Under the pieces are notes generated by a model. The model did not search any database, was not told the DNA's origin, and saw only the letters and a list, made by a program, of their open reading frames with translations. From Microbulbifer agarilyticus (GTDB taxonomy: Bacteria; Pseudomonadota; Gammaproteobacteria; Pseudomonadales; Cellvibrionaceae): a stretch of 64,000 nt of DNA. The position numbers and the translations under genes are program-made. Below are positions 1 to 10,580 of this stretch, one piece after another. Numbering within the stretch: position 1 is the first letter of the stretch; each line of letters starts with the position of its first letter. The stretch lies in NCBI RefSeq assembly GCF_020171345.1, contig NZ_JAIUZM010000005.1, forward strand, positions 265,418 to 329,417, read 5' to 3'.

Positions 1-3000
1 CCGATACACAGTTCACCGGGCACACCGGCGGGCAGCGGTTGGGCCGCAGTATCCAGCACGTAGAGTGTGGTGTTCGCGATGGGCATCCCGATAAATGCCG
101 AATCATTGGGGGATTCCACGGCGCTGACGGACGACCAGATTGTAGTTTCGGTTGGACCATAAAGATTCCACACTTGCAGGCCGCAATCCAAAAGCCGCCC
201 CGCCAAGTCCTTACCCATGGCCTCGCCGCCACACAGCACGCGCACGCCTGGGTCACCTTGCCAGCCATGATCGAGGAGCATTCGCCAGGTAGACGGTGTC
301 GCTTGCATCACGCTAATGTTCTCTCGGCGCAAGGTTGACTGTATCGCCTTGGGATCTCGAGACTGCTTCCAGTCCTGAATCACCAGTCGACCACCGCTCA
401 ATAGAGGGAGGAACAGTTCCAGCAAGGCAATATCGAAGCAGACGGTGGTGAGCGCGAGCAGCGTATCGTCTGTGGAAAAGCCGGGTTTTTCCTGCATGGA
501 GCAGAGAAAATTCACCAGGCTGCGCTGGGATATCTGCACGCCCTTGGGGCGGCCGGTAGAGCCGGAAGTATAAATAACATAGGCGGGCGCGCCTGGCTGA
601 GCTTGCTGCTCTCCTTCTAAGGAAACCTCCTGCGTAGCAGAGATGGCCTCATAAGTGGCATTTTCGCTACTTTCGAATCTCGCGCTTGCGTCCAGCAGGA
701 TCGCTTCGCCGGTGAACGAGGGGAGCTGGTCGCGGCTGGCGCCGTCAGTAACCAGCAACTTGGTCCCGCTGTCGTCCAGGATGTGGCCGAGCCGTTCGGC
801 GGGGAACATCGGGTCCAATGGAACAAAGGCGCCACCCGCCTTCCATACCGCAAGCAGCGCTACCATCAGGTTGGTCGAACGTTGCATACATATGGCGACC
901 AGGGTGCCGGACTTAACACCGCGGGTGCGTAGCTCCTGTGCGAATCCCTCGGCGCGCAGGTTCAGCTGTTGATAACTGAGCTGTTCATCGGAGCCGGTTA
1001 CTGCGGTCTTTGCTGCATGGATTTTCACCTGTTGATCGAACAGCTGTGGAACCGTTGCTTGCTTGGGAAGCTCGGTTTGGGTCTGGTTCCACTGCTGACA
1101 TACCAGACTGCGCTCTTCAGTAGCCAGTAATGGCAGTTGGGTGAGCGGCTTGTCAGGCATAGCCACGATGCTACTCAATAGCTGTTCCAGATTGAGCGTA
1201 AGATTTTTTGCCGTTTCCCGGTCGAAGAGTGCCGAGCGGTATTCCAGTGTCCCGGACAGGGACGATTCCCCCTCCAGTATCGAGAGGGTGAGATCAAATT
1301 TTGCTCCGCCGGCATGGGTGGTTAGTGGCGTTACACGGAGCCCTGGCAGTGTCCACTGCCCGGCGCTTTGTTTGCGGTGGATGAACAGGTGGCGGAAAAA
1401 GGGCGGCTCTCCAGAAGCGCGCGGGGGATTCAGCTCGGCCACCAGATCTTCAAATGGGACCTGATCGTTACTGAAGGCATCAATGGTGGTTGTGCGTACC
1501 TGCTGCAACAAGTCCCGGAAATTTCTTGCCTGGGAAAAATCTGTGCGCATCACCAGAGTGTTGATAAACAGACCAATCATGGATTCGGTCTGTGTATGTG
1601 GGCGGCGACCACTGGGTGTGCCAATAATGATGTCGTTTTGTTGCGTATAACGATGCAGCAAAAGCTGCCACGCTGCGAGTAGCAGCATAAAGCTGGTGGC
1701 GGATTCCTGGCGGGCCAGGAGATGTAGCTCTGCGGTCAAGGTGGCGGGTAACTTAAAGGTCACCATACCCCCTTTGAAATCCGGTTCTTCCGGGCGTGTG
1801 CGGTCTGCGGGAACATCCAGGGGCGTGGGCAATGCCGTAAGCTGGTTGCGCCAGTAGTTTAACTGCTGGCGATAGGCTGGCGAGGCTTCACGCTGCTGTT
1901 CCCAGTAAGCAAAGTCTGAAAACTGCAGTGGTTGTGATGGCAGTGAAATTGCTCTTCCAGTATCCAGTGCGCCGTACAAATTTCCTAATTCAGTAAAGAA
2001 TATTCCGCTGGACCAGATATTGTCGTAAATGATGTGGTGGAAGCTCAGGACGAGAATCGCCGTTTCGTTATCAATGCGGATCAGATGAGCGTGAAATAAC
2101 GGCCCCTGCTTCAGTGAGTCTGGTTCCCGCAGTATTTTCTGGCAGTAGGCGAGGGCGCGGGTGGCGCGCCCTTTTTGTGGCTCCTTGCGCAGGTCGATCG
2201 TGTTGAGACTGAACGAGGTGTGCGGTAGTACCTGTTGATAGGGCCCCTCTGCGTCTTCCGGGAATACCGTTCTCAACACATTGTGGCGTTCAAGCAGGGT
2301 CGCAATAGCCTGCTCAAGGGCACTGATATTCAGCGCCCCGCGCAGCAGTACCGAGTTGGAGATTCTGTAGGCTCGGCTATTTCCCCACAGCTTTTCTGCC
2401 AGCCACATCCGCTTCTGCGCCGAACTAAGTGGAATCCGCGTGTCGGCGGGTGCACGGGCAATACCTTTGTCTACGATTTGGTCCCCAGTATTGGTGTTGG
2501 TTTTGGTTTTTGCTTTGGCTTTGGCTTTCAAAGTATCGATGCGGGCGGCGAGTGCACGAAGGTCTTTTTCCTCGAAGATACTGCGCATATTCAAGTTCAC
2601 ATCAAACTGTTCGTTGATGCGCGCCAGCAATTGGGTGGCGTTTAGTGAATGGCCACCGAGTGCAAAGAAGTTGTCGGTGATGCTGATGGCATCTTTGCCG
2701 AGTAGCTCCTGACAGTACTCGACCAAGCGGGCCTCAGTTTGCCCTTTAGGGGGCATGTAGGGTGTGCCGGGTAGTGTTTTGCTTTCCGTTACTGACGGTA
2801 GTGCGTTGCGATCGATTTTATTGTTGGGGGTTTTTGGTAATTGCTCGAGCTGCACGTATAGGGTCGGAATCATGTAGTAGTTGAGCGTCTCGCTCATATG
2901 GTCGCGCAGCTGCTGGACGCTTAGCGCCGCGCTTTCTGACGGCACCAGATAGGCCACCAGTTGTGTTTCCCGCTCATGTTCGCGCGCAACGATTACCGCT

Positions 3001-4349
3001 TCGGTGATGTCGGGGTGGGCCAACAGTCGCGCTTCGACTTCGCTCACCTCCACGCGAAACCCGCGAATTTTCACCTGAAAATCCCTGCGTCCACGGTGGT
3101 GCAGCAGGCCGTCGGCGTCCATCTGGCCGAGGTCGCCGGTGCGGTAAATCGTGATTCTGGGGTCTTGGCGGTCGCGACTAAATGCCTTGGTGCTTGCCTC
3201 CAGGTTTTTCCAGTAGCCAAGTGCCAGGTAGCGGCTGCGTGCGGTAATCTCGCCGATCTTTCCCGGTGCTACCTCTTCGCCGTTTTCATCGAGCAGCAAT
3301 ATGTCTACGCCCTCTACCGGGTAGCCAATCGGCACCACGTCGCCATCGAGCTCGGTGTCTGGGCCTACGTGGAAGTAGCGTATGGTGCCGGTCTCCGTGG
3401 AGCCCAGCCCAGTGTAGAACTCAATGTTTGAGGAAAATACGTTTCTTGCCAGAGTGATATCACTGGTCAGGACTCTCTCACCACCGAAGGTCACTAGTCG
3501 AATTGAGAAGTTGTCGTCTTCCTCAGGGCGGTACTGCGCAGCAAACTCCCGGAACAGTGAGGCGACCGAGTGATAAATCGTGATGCGCCGTGACTTCAAC
3601 CAGTCTGCCAGTTTTTCCACGCCCTCTCGATGGAAATCGTAGGGAAACAACGCGGCACCATTGAGCAGGGCGCCAAAAATACAGTAAACAGAAGCGATGA
3701 CGCTGCAGGAGTACAGCAGTGTCATACGGTCTTCGGGTGTCACATTTTGCAGGTTGCTGCGCCGCATGCAGCCGTGTAACAGGTTGCGGTTGTTCTGCAC
3801 CACGCCTTTTGGGGTGCCGGTGGAGCCAGAGGTGTAAATAATGTACGCCAGTGTGTCCGGCGAAACGGGAATATCCGGGTTGCTGCTGTCGTTATGCTCG
3901 GAGACACTGTCCAGGTTGAGCACCGCAGCATCGTCGCGAGCGAGCTCGCGGGCTTCCGTCAGACTTGAACTGTTGCTGATAATCAGCGCCGCCTGGGATT
4001 CTTGGTAAATGTATCGATTGCGCGCCTGGGGAAAGGCGGGGTCTATGGGGACATATGTGTGACCACATTTTAATATCGCCAGAATGGCCGCAATTTGTGG
4101 AATCCCTTTTTCCAGATACAGGGCCACTCGCGCCGGTTTCTCGGCTGGGACCTGGGCGAGAATCTGGTGTGCGAAGCGGTTTGCCAGCTGATTGAGTGCG
4201 CTGTAAGTAACCGACCCGCTGGCGTCGGTAATGGCGAGACGATCCCCGTAACGTTCTGCCAGTTTTTCAAAGCGCTGGGCAACTGATTGCTCGGTATCTG
4301 CAAGGGTAAATTCGGTGGCGTTCTGTGCGGTTACTTCGACAGTAGTCAT
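1..4349 (-). CDS. Nonribosomal peptide synthetase, 5' part (A-T-C-A...), truncated by the window edge
   Basis: About 1,449 residues are visible; the gene runs off the window at base 1. Domain order from the N terminus: adenylation domain (about 1-510; A3 motif YTSGSTGTPKG at 172-182), peptidyl carrier (LGGHSL, phosphopantetheine serine at 568), a Lys/Ala/Thr/Asn-rich linker (about 610-630), condensation domain (about 650-1080; HHIIYDN at 771-777) and a second adenylation domain (A3 YTSGSTGRPKG at 1260, FDIALLEL with Asp1306). There is no condensation domain before the first A domain, so this is a loading module. In A1 the position of the amino-group-binding Asp is Ile218 (context SCSVIASV), which argues against an ordinary alpha-amino acid starter. 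The A2 specificity residues read by hand are D-I-L-Q-L-G-L-I-W, which I recall as a glycine-type code. The ATG overlaps the stop of the upstream methyltransferase (ATGA), implying translational coupling. The product is unknown. Confidence 0.93.
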   Translation of the reverse strand, partial: MTTVEVTAQNATEFTLADTEQSVAQRFEKLAERYGDRLAITDASGSVTYSALNQLANRFAHQILAQVPAEKPARVALYLEKGIPQIAAILAILKCGHTYVPIDPAFPQARNRYIYQESQAALIISNSSSLTEARELARDDAAVLNLDSVSEHNDSSNPDIPVSPDTLAYIIYTSGSTGTPKGVVQNNRNLLHGCMRRSNLQNVTPEDRMTLLYSCSVIASVYCIFGALLNGAALFPYDFHREGVEKLADWLKSRRITIYHSVASLFREFAAQYRPEEDDNFSIRLVTFGGERVLTSDITLARNVFSSNIEFYTGLGSTETGTIRYFHVGPDTELDGDVVPIGYPVEGVDILLLDENGEEVAPGKIGEITARSRYLALGYWKNLEASTKAFSRDRQDPRITIYRTGDLGQMDADGLLHHRGRRDFQVKIRGFRVEVSEVEARLLAHPDITEAVIVAREHERETQLVAYLVPSESAALSVQQLRDHMSETLNYYMIPTLYVQLEQLPKTPNNKIDRNALPSVTESKTLPGTPYMPPKGQTEARLVEYCQELLGKDAISITDNFFALGGHSLNATQLLARINEQFDVNLNMRSIFEEKDLRALAARIDTLKAKAKAKTKTNTNTGDQIVDKGIARAPADTRIPLSSAQKRMWLAEKLWGNSRAYRISNSVLLRGALNISALEQAIATLLERHNVLRTVFPEDAEGPYQQVLPHTSFSLNTIDLRKEPQKGRATRALAYCQKILREPDSLKQGPLFHAHLIRIDNETAILVLSFHHIIYDNIWSSGIFFTELGNLYGALDTGRAISLPSQPLQFSDFAYWEQQREASPAYRQQLNYWRNQLTALPTPLDVPADRTRPEEPDFKGGMVTFKLPATLTAELHLLARQESATSFMLLLAAWQLLLHRYTQQNDIIIGTPSGRRPHTQTESMIGLFINTLVMRTDFSQARNFRDLLQQVRTTTIDAFSNDQVPFEDLVAELNPPRASGEPPFFRHLFIHRKQSAGQWTLPGLRVTPLTTHAGGAKFDLTLSILEGESSLSGTLEYRSALFDRETAKNLTLNLEQLLSSIVAMPDKPLTQLPLLATEERSLVCQQWNQTQTELPKQATVPQLFDQQVKIHAAKTAVTGSDEQLSYQQLNLRAEGFAQELRTRGVKSGTLVAICMQRSTNLMVALLAVWKAGGAFVPLDPMFPAERLGHILDDSGTKLLVTDGASRDQLPSFTGEAILLDASARFESSENATYEAISATQEVSLEGEQQAQPGAPAYVIYTSGSTGRPKGVQISQRSLVNFLCSMQEKPGFSTDDTLLALTTVCFDIALLELFLPLLSGGRLVIQDWKQSRDPKAIQSTLRRENISVMQATPSTWRMLLDHGWQGDPGVRVLCGGEAMGKDLAGRLLDCGLQVWNLYGPTETTIWSSVSAVESPNDSAFIGMPIANTTLYVLDTAAQPLPAGVPGELCI

Positions 4350-5155
4350 ACGGTGGCCTTTCGATAAATAGTGCAGTGTTCGCGAATCCATTCGCGGGAG
4401 CGGCGGCTGAAGGGTTTTCTGCCCCAGTAGGCACCAGCCCACCCGTCACCACGGTCGCGGCGCGCGTCGTTATGAATTTCTTCGATCAGATAATCTTCCG
4501 GCTGCAGCTGAAATTTTTTGGTGAGCTGCACACGCATGTCCATGTCCATACCATTGACAAATAGCGCGCCGCCTGGTGCTACAAGCTTCTCCAGATGGGC
4601 AAACGCCTGGCGCGCATTGGCGGCCGGCAGATGGAACAGGACATTCTGGGCAAACACCAGGTCGGCATGCCCCAGCTCGGCAATAAAGTCCGTGTCCAGC
4701 ATGTCGCCGACATGGAACTGGATGCTGTCCAGTATTTCTGGTTTAACCCGGTAGTTGTCGCCCTCTATATCGAAGGTTCTGCCGACAAAATCTTCGGTCA
4801 CGAATGGACCCTGGTAGACCTCTTCACGGGAGTAAATTGGGTTTTGCGCGCGCTCAATGACTTCCGGCACTATGTCGAACGCTTCGATACGGAAATCGAG
4901 ATCTGGAAAGTGGCGGCGCAAGGTAGTAGCCAGGGAGATTGGCTCGGCGCCACTGCAACAGCCGAATATAAGGATGCGCATTTGCGCTGCCGGATCGCTG
5001 ATTATCTGCGGTAACACCCGCTCCACCAGAGCGCGATACTGGTGTGGAAATCGGTGGAACTGGGTATACACGCGATTGGTGCGTGGCGTGGTTTTCACGA
5101 CATACCAGTGTTTCAAATGCCGCAGCAAATTTTTGATAGGCGATGGGTTTTCCAT
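4346..5155 (-). CDS. CheR-like SAM-dependent methyltransferase coupled to the NRPS
   Basis: A class I SAM-dependent methyltransferase of about 269 residues. The motif I region reads ILIFGCCSGAEPISLA, the form seen in CheR-type methyltransferases, followed by an acidic motif II (IEAFDI) and a motif IV-like stretch (ADLVFAQNVLFHLP). No chemotaxis gene is nearby and the stop codon overlaps the NRPS start, so a role in tailoring the peptide product (O- or N-methylation) is more likely than receptor methylation; that is inference. Start choice: an ATG at 5167 gives MFSYMENPSP but has AAAGG directly abutting it, whereas the ATG at 5155 (MENPSP) has AAAGGA about 11 bases upstream, so I prefer 5155. 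The substrate cannot be read from the sequence. Confidence 0.82.
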   Translation of the reverse strand: MENPSPIKNLLRHLKHWYVVKTTPRTNRVYTQFHRFPHQYRALVERVLPQIISDPAAQMRILIFGCCSGAEPISLATTLRRHFPDLDFRIEAFDIVPEVIERAQNPIYSREEVYQGPFVTEDFVGRTFDIEGDNYRVKPEILDSIQFHVGDMLDTDFIAELGHADLVFAQNVLFHLPAANARQAFAHLEKLVAPGGALFVNGMDMDMRVQLTKKFQLQPEDYLIEEIHNDARRDRGDGWAGAYWGRKPFSRRSREWIREHCTIYRKATV

Positions 5156-5167
5156 GTAGGAGAACAT

Positions 5168-5482
5168 CCTTTGTCGACTTGTTCAGGGCGATAAGTTTCC
5201 GCGCCGGCAATTACTGTTATTCGGCGGGAGGGATCGTCAGAGCTTCGTTGCTTTTTGGGTTACGGAGATCGTTTGTATGGTGTGGAAGAAACACGTTTGT
5301 CTGTGCTTCCCGCTCCGGTTTACCGCGAAAATTATAGATATTGGTTGAGGTATCACCGGCGCAGTAGATGAATGACCGGACAATTAATTGTTGGCGGAGT
5401 TGACCGGTCAGACAGGTTCGCGGCTTTACCTGTCACGCAATGGGCCTGAAACTGACGGTTTATTTGCAATAAGAAAATAACA
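5168..5482. other. Divergent intergenic region between the NRPS operon and the acylase
   Basis: About 315 bases with no convincing gene. A plus-strand open frame at 5143-5337 overlaps the methyltransferase start and has no family resemblance. The region must carry the divergent promoters of the methyltransferase-NRPS operon and the acylase gene; an AT-rich stretch near 5330-5345 could be a -10 region, but I cannot assign boxes with confidence. Confidence 0.5.
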
Positions 5483-7660
5483 ATGCGCTTGCTCACATCA
5501 CTATTGGCCGCCTCCGGTTGCCTTGCGACGGTCTGGTACGCTGCCGAACAGAATTTGCCGGCCCCTATCGACGCCATCTTACGTGCCCAAATGGAAACTG
5601 CCGCGAGCCACTACAGCGCGGAGATCCTGCGTGATGAATGGGGCATTCCGCATGTTTTTGGTGTCACCGATGCGGATGCGTCCTTCGGGCTCGCATACGC
5701 CCATGCCGAGGATGATTTCGCCACCATTCAGGATGTGATCCTGACGACACGCGGTCGCCTGGCAACACACAAGGGCTGGTCCGCGGTCAAAACGGACTAC
5801 CTGGTGCAGTGGATGGGGGTATGGGATGCGGTGAATAGCAGCTACCAGCAGCGCCTGTCACCAGAAGGGCGGGCCATGGCCGAAGCCTACGCGGCGGGTA
5901 TTAATCTGTATGCGGTGCAGCATCCGGATGCCGTTGCGCGCGCGCTGTTGCCGGTCACGGGGAAAGATCTCGTTGCCGGCTTCACCTTTAAGACACCAAT
6001 GTTTTATGGCTTCGACAAAGCGCTCGGTGAGCTGCTGAATAGTGAGCAGCCCCTTGAGCTTGCGGTGGCCGGTGACGACGCGCTGAGCTGGCAGCCCCTC
6101 AGCAACCTGCCAATTGGTAGCCAGGGCATCGCCGTGGCACCCCATCGTTCGTCGGATGGTGCGACCCGATTACTGGTGAACTCGCACCAGCCACTGACCG
6201 GGCCGGTGGCCTGGTATGAGGCGAGTATTCACTCCGATGAGGGGCTGGATATGGCGGGGAGTACTTTCCCCGGATCGCCGGTGATTATTCACGGCCACAA
6301 CCGCGATGTTGCCTGGGCCAATACGGTGAATAAGCCGGACCTTGTGGATATCTACCGGCTGAGCATTAACCCGGAAAATGCCAACGAATATCGGTTGGAT
6401 GGCGAATGGGTAGAGTTTGAGCGCGAGCCTGCCTCGATGACGGTGAAGCTCTTCGGGCCACTGCACTGGACCTTTGACAAGGACGTGCTGCGCTCACAAC
6501 ACGGGCCAGTGATGGAAACCGAACACGGTGTTTATGCGCTGCGCTGGGCGGGTATGCAGGAGTCGCGCACGCTGGACTTTATGCTGGCGCTTAACAAGGC
6601 GCGAAACCTGAATGACTTCGAGGCCGCGTTACGCCTGCAGGCGATGCCCAGCATCAACTATGTGTACGCCGATCGTGCGGGCAACATTGCCCACTACTAC
6701 AACGCGCAGTTCCCGCAGCGGATTGAAGGTTGGGACTGGTCCAAGGTCTTGCCGGGTGATCGCTCCGAATTGATCTGGCAAGGGTACCGCCCGTTTGCAC
6801 AGATGCCGAAAACCGTGAACCCCGCATCGGGGCTGGTGTACAACGCGAACAATCCACCGTTCCAGGCAACCGATGGCGATGACGATCCACGGGCCGAGCA
6901 GTTCCCCGCATCAATGGGCATCGAGTCGGTAATCACCAACCGCGCACTGCAGATCGAAGCCCTGTATGGCGACAGCGCGCAAATCTCCCCGCAGCAGTTT
7001 GAAACCTTCAAGTACGATGTCGACTACCACCCGCACTCTTATCAGTTAACCGGGCTGAATGCGTGGTTAAGTGACGCCCACGAACGTTTCGTTGATACGG
7101 ACTACGCCGCCGCGCTGGAGGATTTACGGAGCTGGTCGGGGAGCTTTGCGCAGACGGATAATCTTGCGGCGCTGGCGGCATTGACCCTTGCCCCGTTCCA
7201 GGCTGCGAACACTGCGCAGGTTGCCGACACGCTGGTGGACGAGGCCTTCCGTACCGCGGTGGATGGTCTGGTTGACGCGCACGGGCAGCATCGGCTGCCT
7301 TTCGGTGAGGTTAACCGGCATGTGCGCGGGGATCTTAGCCTGCCGCTGAGCGGCGCTGCGGATACGCTGCGTGCGGTTTACGGGGGCGAGTTAAACGACG
7401 AGGGCTTCTGGGAGAATCGCGCTGGCGACAGCTACGTGATGTTTATCAGCTGGCCCGAGGATGGTGAGGTGCAATCGCGCGCTGTGCATAACTTTGGCAG
7501 CGCCACGCTGGACACTACCTCACCGCACTACGCGGATCAGGCGCCCCTGTTTGCCAATGAGCAATTGCGTGCGGTGTATTTCGATCGCGCACAGATTGAG
7601 CGACAGGCGGTACGTCGCTATCGCCCGCAGCAGTACTCGGATTCTGCTGCAGGCGAATAA
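5483..7660 (+). CDS. Penicillin-acylase-family (Ntn-hydrolase) enzyme
   Basis: A 725-residue Ntn-hydrolase of the penicillin/acyl-homoserine-lactone acylase family. The N terminus is hydrophobic (residues 1-20) with ASGC at 10-13, which could be a signal peptide or a weak lipobox, so export is likely. The alpha-chain signature DEWGIPHVFG lies at 51-60. The self-processing Gly-Ser junction is in PIGSQGIAVAP, making Ser213 the predicted N-terminal nucleophile of the beta chain. It is followed by NSHQP and the GSTFPGSPVIIHGHNRDVAW block typical of the family. Such enzymes hydrolyse amide-linked acyl groups of beta-lactams, homoserine lactones or lipopeptide precursors (PvdQ in pyoverdine maturation). 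The gene is divergent from an NRPS operon, so deacylation of the NRPS product is plausible but not shown; quorum-signal or general amide hydrolysis are alternatives. Confidence 0.88.
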   Translation: MRLLTSLLAASGCLATVWYAAEQNLPAPIDAILRAQMETAASHYSAEILRDEWGIPHVFGVTDADASFGLAYAHAEDDFATIQDVILTTRGRLATHKGWSAVKTDYLVQWMGVWDAVNSSYQQRLSPEGRAMAEAYAAGINLYAVQHPDAVARALLPVTGKDLVAGFTFKTPMFYGFDKALGELLNSEQPLELAVAGDDALSWQPLSNLPIGSQGIAVAPHRSSDGATRLLVNSHQPLTGPVAWYEASIHSDEGLDMAGSTFPGSPVIIHGHNRDVAWANTVNKPDLVDIYRLSINPENANEYRLDGEWVEFEREPASMTVKLFGPLHWTFDKDVLRSQHGPVMETEHGVYALRWAGMQESRTLDFMLALNKARNLNDFEAALRLQAMPSINYVYADRAGNIAHYYNAQFPQRIEGWDWSKVLPGDRSELIWQGYRPFAQMPKTVNPASGLVYNANNPPFQATDGDDDPRAEQFPASMGIESVITNRALQIEALYGDSAQISPQQFETFKYDVDYHPHSYQLTGLNAWLSDAHERFVDTDYAAALEDLRSWSGSFAQTDNLAALAALTLAPFQAANTAQVADTLVDEAFRTAVDGLVDAHGQHRLPFGEVNRHVRGDLSLPLSGAADTLRAVYGGELNDEGFWENRAGDSYVMFISWPEDGEVQSRAVHNFGSATLDTTSPHYADQAPLFANEQLRAVYFDRAQIERQAVRRYRPQQYSDSAAGE

Positions 7661-7682
7661 GCCGAGGTCTTAAGCCTGGGTC

Positions 7683-10508
7683 TTAACCGAGCATCGGCCC
7701 AAGGAAGCGGCCGGTGTGGGAACCCTCTACCTCGGCGACGTCTTCCGGCGTGCCGGTGGCAATGATCTGGCCGCCGCCGGAGCCGCCCTCCGGGCCGAGG
7801 TCAACAATCCAGTCCGCGGTCTTCACGACATCCAGGTTGTGCTCGATTACCACGATGGTGTTGCCGTGATCGCGCAGTCGGTGCAGTACGTCCAGCAGTA
7901 GTTGGATATCGGCAAAGTGCAGACCGGTGGTGGGTTCGTCGAGGATATACAGGGTCTGCCCGGTATCCCGTTTGGAAAGCTCACGGGAGAGTTTTACCCG
8001 CTGTGCTTCACCGCCGGAAAGTGTGGTGGCGGCCTGTCCGAGCTTGATATACGACAGGCCCACGTCCATTAGTGTCTGCAGTTTTTTCGCGATAGACGGA
8101 ACCGGGTCGAAGAATTCCCGCGCGTCTTCCACGGTCATTTCCAGGACTTCGTGGATGTTCTTGCCCTTGTACTGCACTTCCAGTGTTTCCCGGTTGTAGC
8201 GTTTGCCTTTGCAGGTGTCGCAGGGCACGTAGATATCCGGCAGGAAGTGCATTTCCACCTTGATTACACCGTCACCCTGACACGCTTCGCAGCGGCCACC
8301 CTTGACGTTGAAGCTGAAGCGCCCGGGTTTGTATCCCCGTGAGCGGGCTTCCTGAGTGCCGGCAAACAATTCACGGATGGGGGTGAAGATGCCGGTATAG
8401 GTGGCAGGATTGGAGCGCGGTGTGCGGCCGATGGGACTCTGGTCGATATCCACACACTTGTCGAAGTGCTCGAGCCCCTCAATTTTTTTGTGCGGCGACG
8501 CTTTAAGGGTGGTGGCCTTGTTCAGCGCAGTGGCAGCCAGCGGGTACAGGGTGGTATTGATCAGCGTGGACTTACCGGAGCCAGAGACACCGGTGATACA
8601 GGTGAACAGGCCTACCGGGATTTCCAGATTGACCGACTGCAGGTTGTTACCGGTGGCACCTTCAATGCGCAGCACGTAATCCGGGTCGAATACATAGCGC
8701 TCTTCTGGAATCGCGATCTTCTTTTCACCGGACAAGTACTGCCCGGTAAGCGAGCGATCACACTCGGCGATTTCCTCCGAGGTGCCCGCAACCACCACCT
8801 CGCCGCCGTGTACCCCGGCACCGGGGCCGATATCCACAATAAAGTCGGCACTGCGAATGGCGTCCTCGTCGTGTTCGACCACGATCACGGTGTTGCCCAG
8901 GTCACGCAGGTGGGTGAGGGTGTTGAGCAGACGTTCATTGTCGCGCTGGTGCAGGCCGATGGAGGGTTCGTCGAGGATGTACATCACACCGACGAGGCCG
9001 GCGCCGATCTGGCTGGCCAGGCGAATACGCTGGGCCTCACCGCCGGACAGGGTTTCGGCGCTGCGGTTCAGGGTCAGGTAGTTTAGCCCCACATCCACCA
9101 GGAAGCGGAAGCGATCGCGCAGTTCCTTGAGGATCTTGTCGGCAATCTCTTTTTGCGCGCCCTTGAATTTCAGTTGGTCGGCAAAGTATTCGAAGGCGTC
9201 GCCCACCGGCAGCTCGGTGATCTGCGCCAGGGTGCGGTTATCCACAAATACATGCCGGGCTTCACGGCGCAAACGGGTGCCGTGACACTCGGGGCATTTC
9301 TGGGTGCTCAGGTACTTGGCCAGTTCCTCGCGCACCGATTGGGATTCGGTATCCCGGTAGCGGCGCTGGAAGTTGGGGATAATGCCCTCGAAGGTGTGGC
9401 GGCGCACGGTGATATCACCGCGGTCGTTGACGTAGCTGAAGTCGATGGGCGTATCGCCACTGCCATTCAGAATCACCGCGCGATACTTCTTCGCCAGTTT
9501 TTGCCACGGCTTGTCCAGGTCGAAGCCGTAGTGCTGCGAGAGGGAATCGAGCATATGGTAGTAGTAGATGTTGCGTCGGTCCCAACCGCGAATGGCACCC
9601 TCGGAGATGCTGCTCTCCGGATCGAGGATCACCTTGTCTTCGTCAAAGAACTGTTTTACGCCCAGGCCGTCACAGCTGGGGCAGGCACCGGCGGGGTTGT
9701 TAAAGGAAAACAGCCGTGGTTCCAGTTCCTCCAGTGAGTAGTCACAGATGGGGCAGGCGTGGCGGGCGGAGAACAGGTAATCGTCGCGGCCGCCATCCAT
9801 AAAGCTGATCGAGGCGATGCCATCGGTGAGGTTCAGCGCGGTCTCGAAAGACTCGGCCAGGCGCAGCTGTAGGTCCTCGCGTACCTTGAAACGGTCCACC
9901 ACCACTTCGATGGTGTGCTTCTTGCGCTTGTCCAGCTTGGGGGTGTCATCCAGGTCGCACACGGTGCCGTCGATACGCGCGCGTACGAAGCCGTCGCGGC
10001 GCAACTGCTCAAACACATGCAGGTGCTCACCCTTGCGGTCGCGCACCACCGGCGCCAGCAGCATGATCTTGGTGCCCTCCGGCAGGGCCAGCACGTGATC
10101 CACCATCTGGCTGATGGTCTGGGCCTGCAGCGGCACATCGTGATCCGGGCAGCGCGGCTCACCGACACGGGCGAACAGCAGGCGCAGGTAGTCGTAAATC
10201 TCGGTGATGGTGCCGACGGTGGAGCGCGGGTTGTGGGACGTGGACTTCTGCTCGATGGAAATCGCTGGCGACAGCCCCTCCACAGTGTCCACATCGGGCT
10301 TTTCCATCATCGACAGGAACTGGCGTGCGTAGGTGGACAGGGATTCCACATAGCGGCGCTGTCCCTCGGCGTACAGGGTGTCGAAGGCGAGTGAGGACTT
10401 ACCCGAGCCGGACAGGCCGGTAATCACAATAAGTTTGTCGCGGGGAATATCCAGGTCGATATTCTTCAGGTTGTGGGTGCGTGCACCCCTGACGTAAATC
10501 GTGTCCAC
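7683..10508 (-). CDS. uvrA: Excinuclease ABC subunit A
   Basis: UvrA is the damage-recognition ATPase of nucleotide excision repair; it loads UvrB at lesions. The protein carries two ABC ATPase modules: Walker [10 protein letters not shown] near the N terminus and GVSGSGKST in the second half, signature motifs [12 protein letters not shown] and [12 protein letters not shown], and zinc-finger cysteine pairs ([10 protein letters not shown]..., [17 protein letters not shown]..., CDTCKGKRY). I chose the GTG at 10508 ([16 protein letters not shown]) because AGGAAG lies just upstream and the resulting 941 residues match the roughly 940 of known UvrA. An ATG at 10553 would add 15 unconserved residues. 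A strong sigma-70 promoter sits about 80 bases upstream. The gene order uvrA-MFS-ssb matches Pseudomonas. Confidence 0.97.
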   Translation of the reverse strand: MDTIYVRGARTHNLKNIDLDIPRDKLIVITGLSGSGKSSLAFDTLYAEGQRRYVESLSTYARQFLSMMEKPDVDTVEGLSPAISIEQKSTSHNPRSTVGTITEIYDYLRLLFARVGEPRCPDHDVPLQAQTISQMVDHVLALPEGTKIMLLAPVVRDRKGEHLHVFEQLRRDGFVRARIDGTVCDLDDTPKLDKRKKHTIEVVVDRFKVREDLQLRLAESFETALNLTDGIASISFMDGGRDDYLFSARHACPICDYSLEELEPRLFSFNNPAGACPSCDGLGVKQFFDEDKVILDPESSISEGAIRGWDRRNIYYYHMLDSLSQHYGFDLDKPWQKLAKKYRAVILNGSGDTPIDFSYVNDRGDITVRRHTFEGIIPNFQRRYRDTESQSVREELAKYLSTQKCPECHGTRLRREARHVFVDNRTLAQITELPVGDAFEYFADQLKFKGAQKEIADKILKELRDRFRFLVDVGLNYLTLNRSAETLSGGEAQRIRLASQIGAGLVGVMYILDEPSIGLHQRDNERLLNTLTHLRDLGNTVIVVEHDEDAIRSADFIVDIGPGAGVHGGEVVVAGTSEEIAECDRSLTGQYLSGEKKIAIPEERYVFDPDYVLRIEGATGNNLQSVNLEIPVGLFTCITGVSGSGKSTLINTTLYPLAATALNKATTLKASPHKKIEGLEHFDKCVDIDQSPIGRTPRSNPATYTGIFTPIRELFAGTQEARSRGYKPGRFSFNVKGGRCEACQGDGVIKVEMHFLPDIYVPCDTCKGKRYNRETLEVQYKGKNIHEVLEMTVEDAREFFDPVPSIAKKLQTLMDVGLSYIKLGQAATTLSGGEAQRVKLSRELSKRDTGQTLYILDEPTTGLHFADIQLLLDVLHRLRDHGNTIVVIEHNLDVVKTADWIVDLGPEGGSGGGQIIATGTPEDVAEVEGSHTGRFLGPMLG

Positions 10509-10580
10509 TCGTCTTCCTGTTGCAAAAAGTGTGTGACTCGCGCGTCGGGCCATGTGTGGCCCGGCGGAAACAAACGGTCA

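Noticed and set aside
2235..3431. Several plus-strand open frames of 60-156 codons
   Set aside because: They lie opposite the NRPS reading frame, which is continuous through 4349-1 with clear domains.
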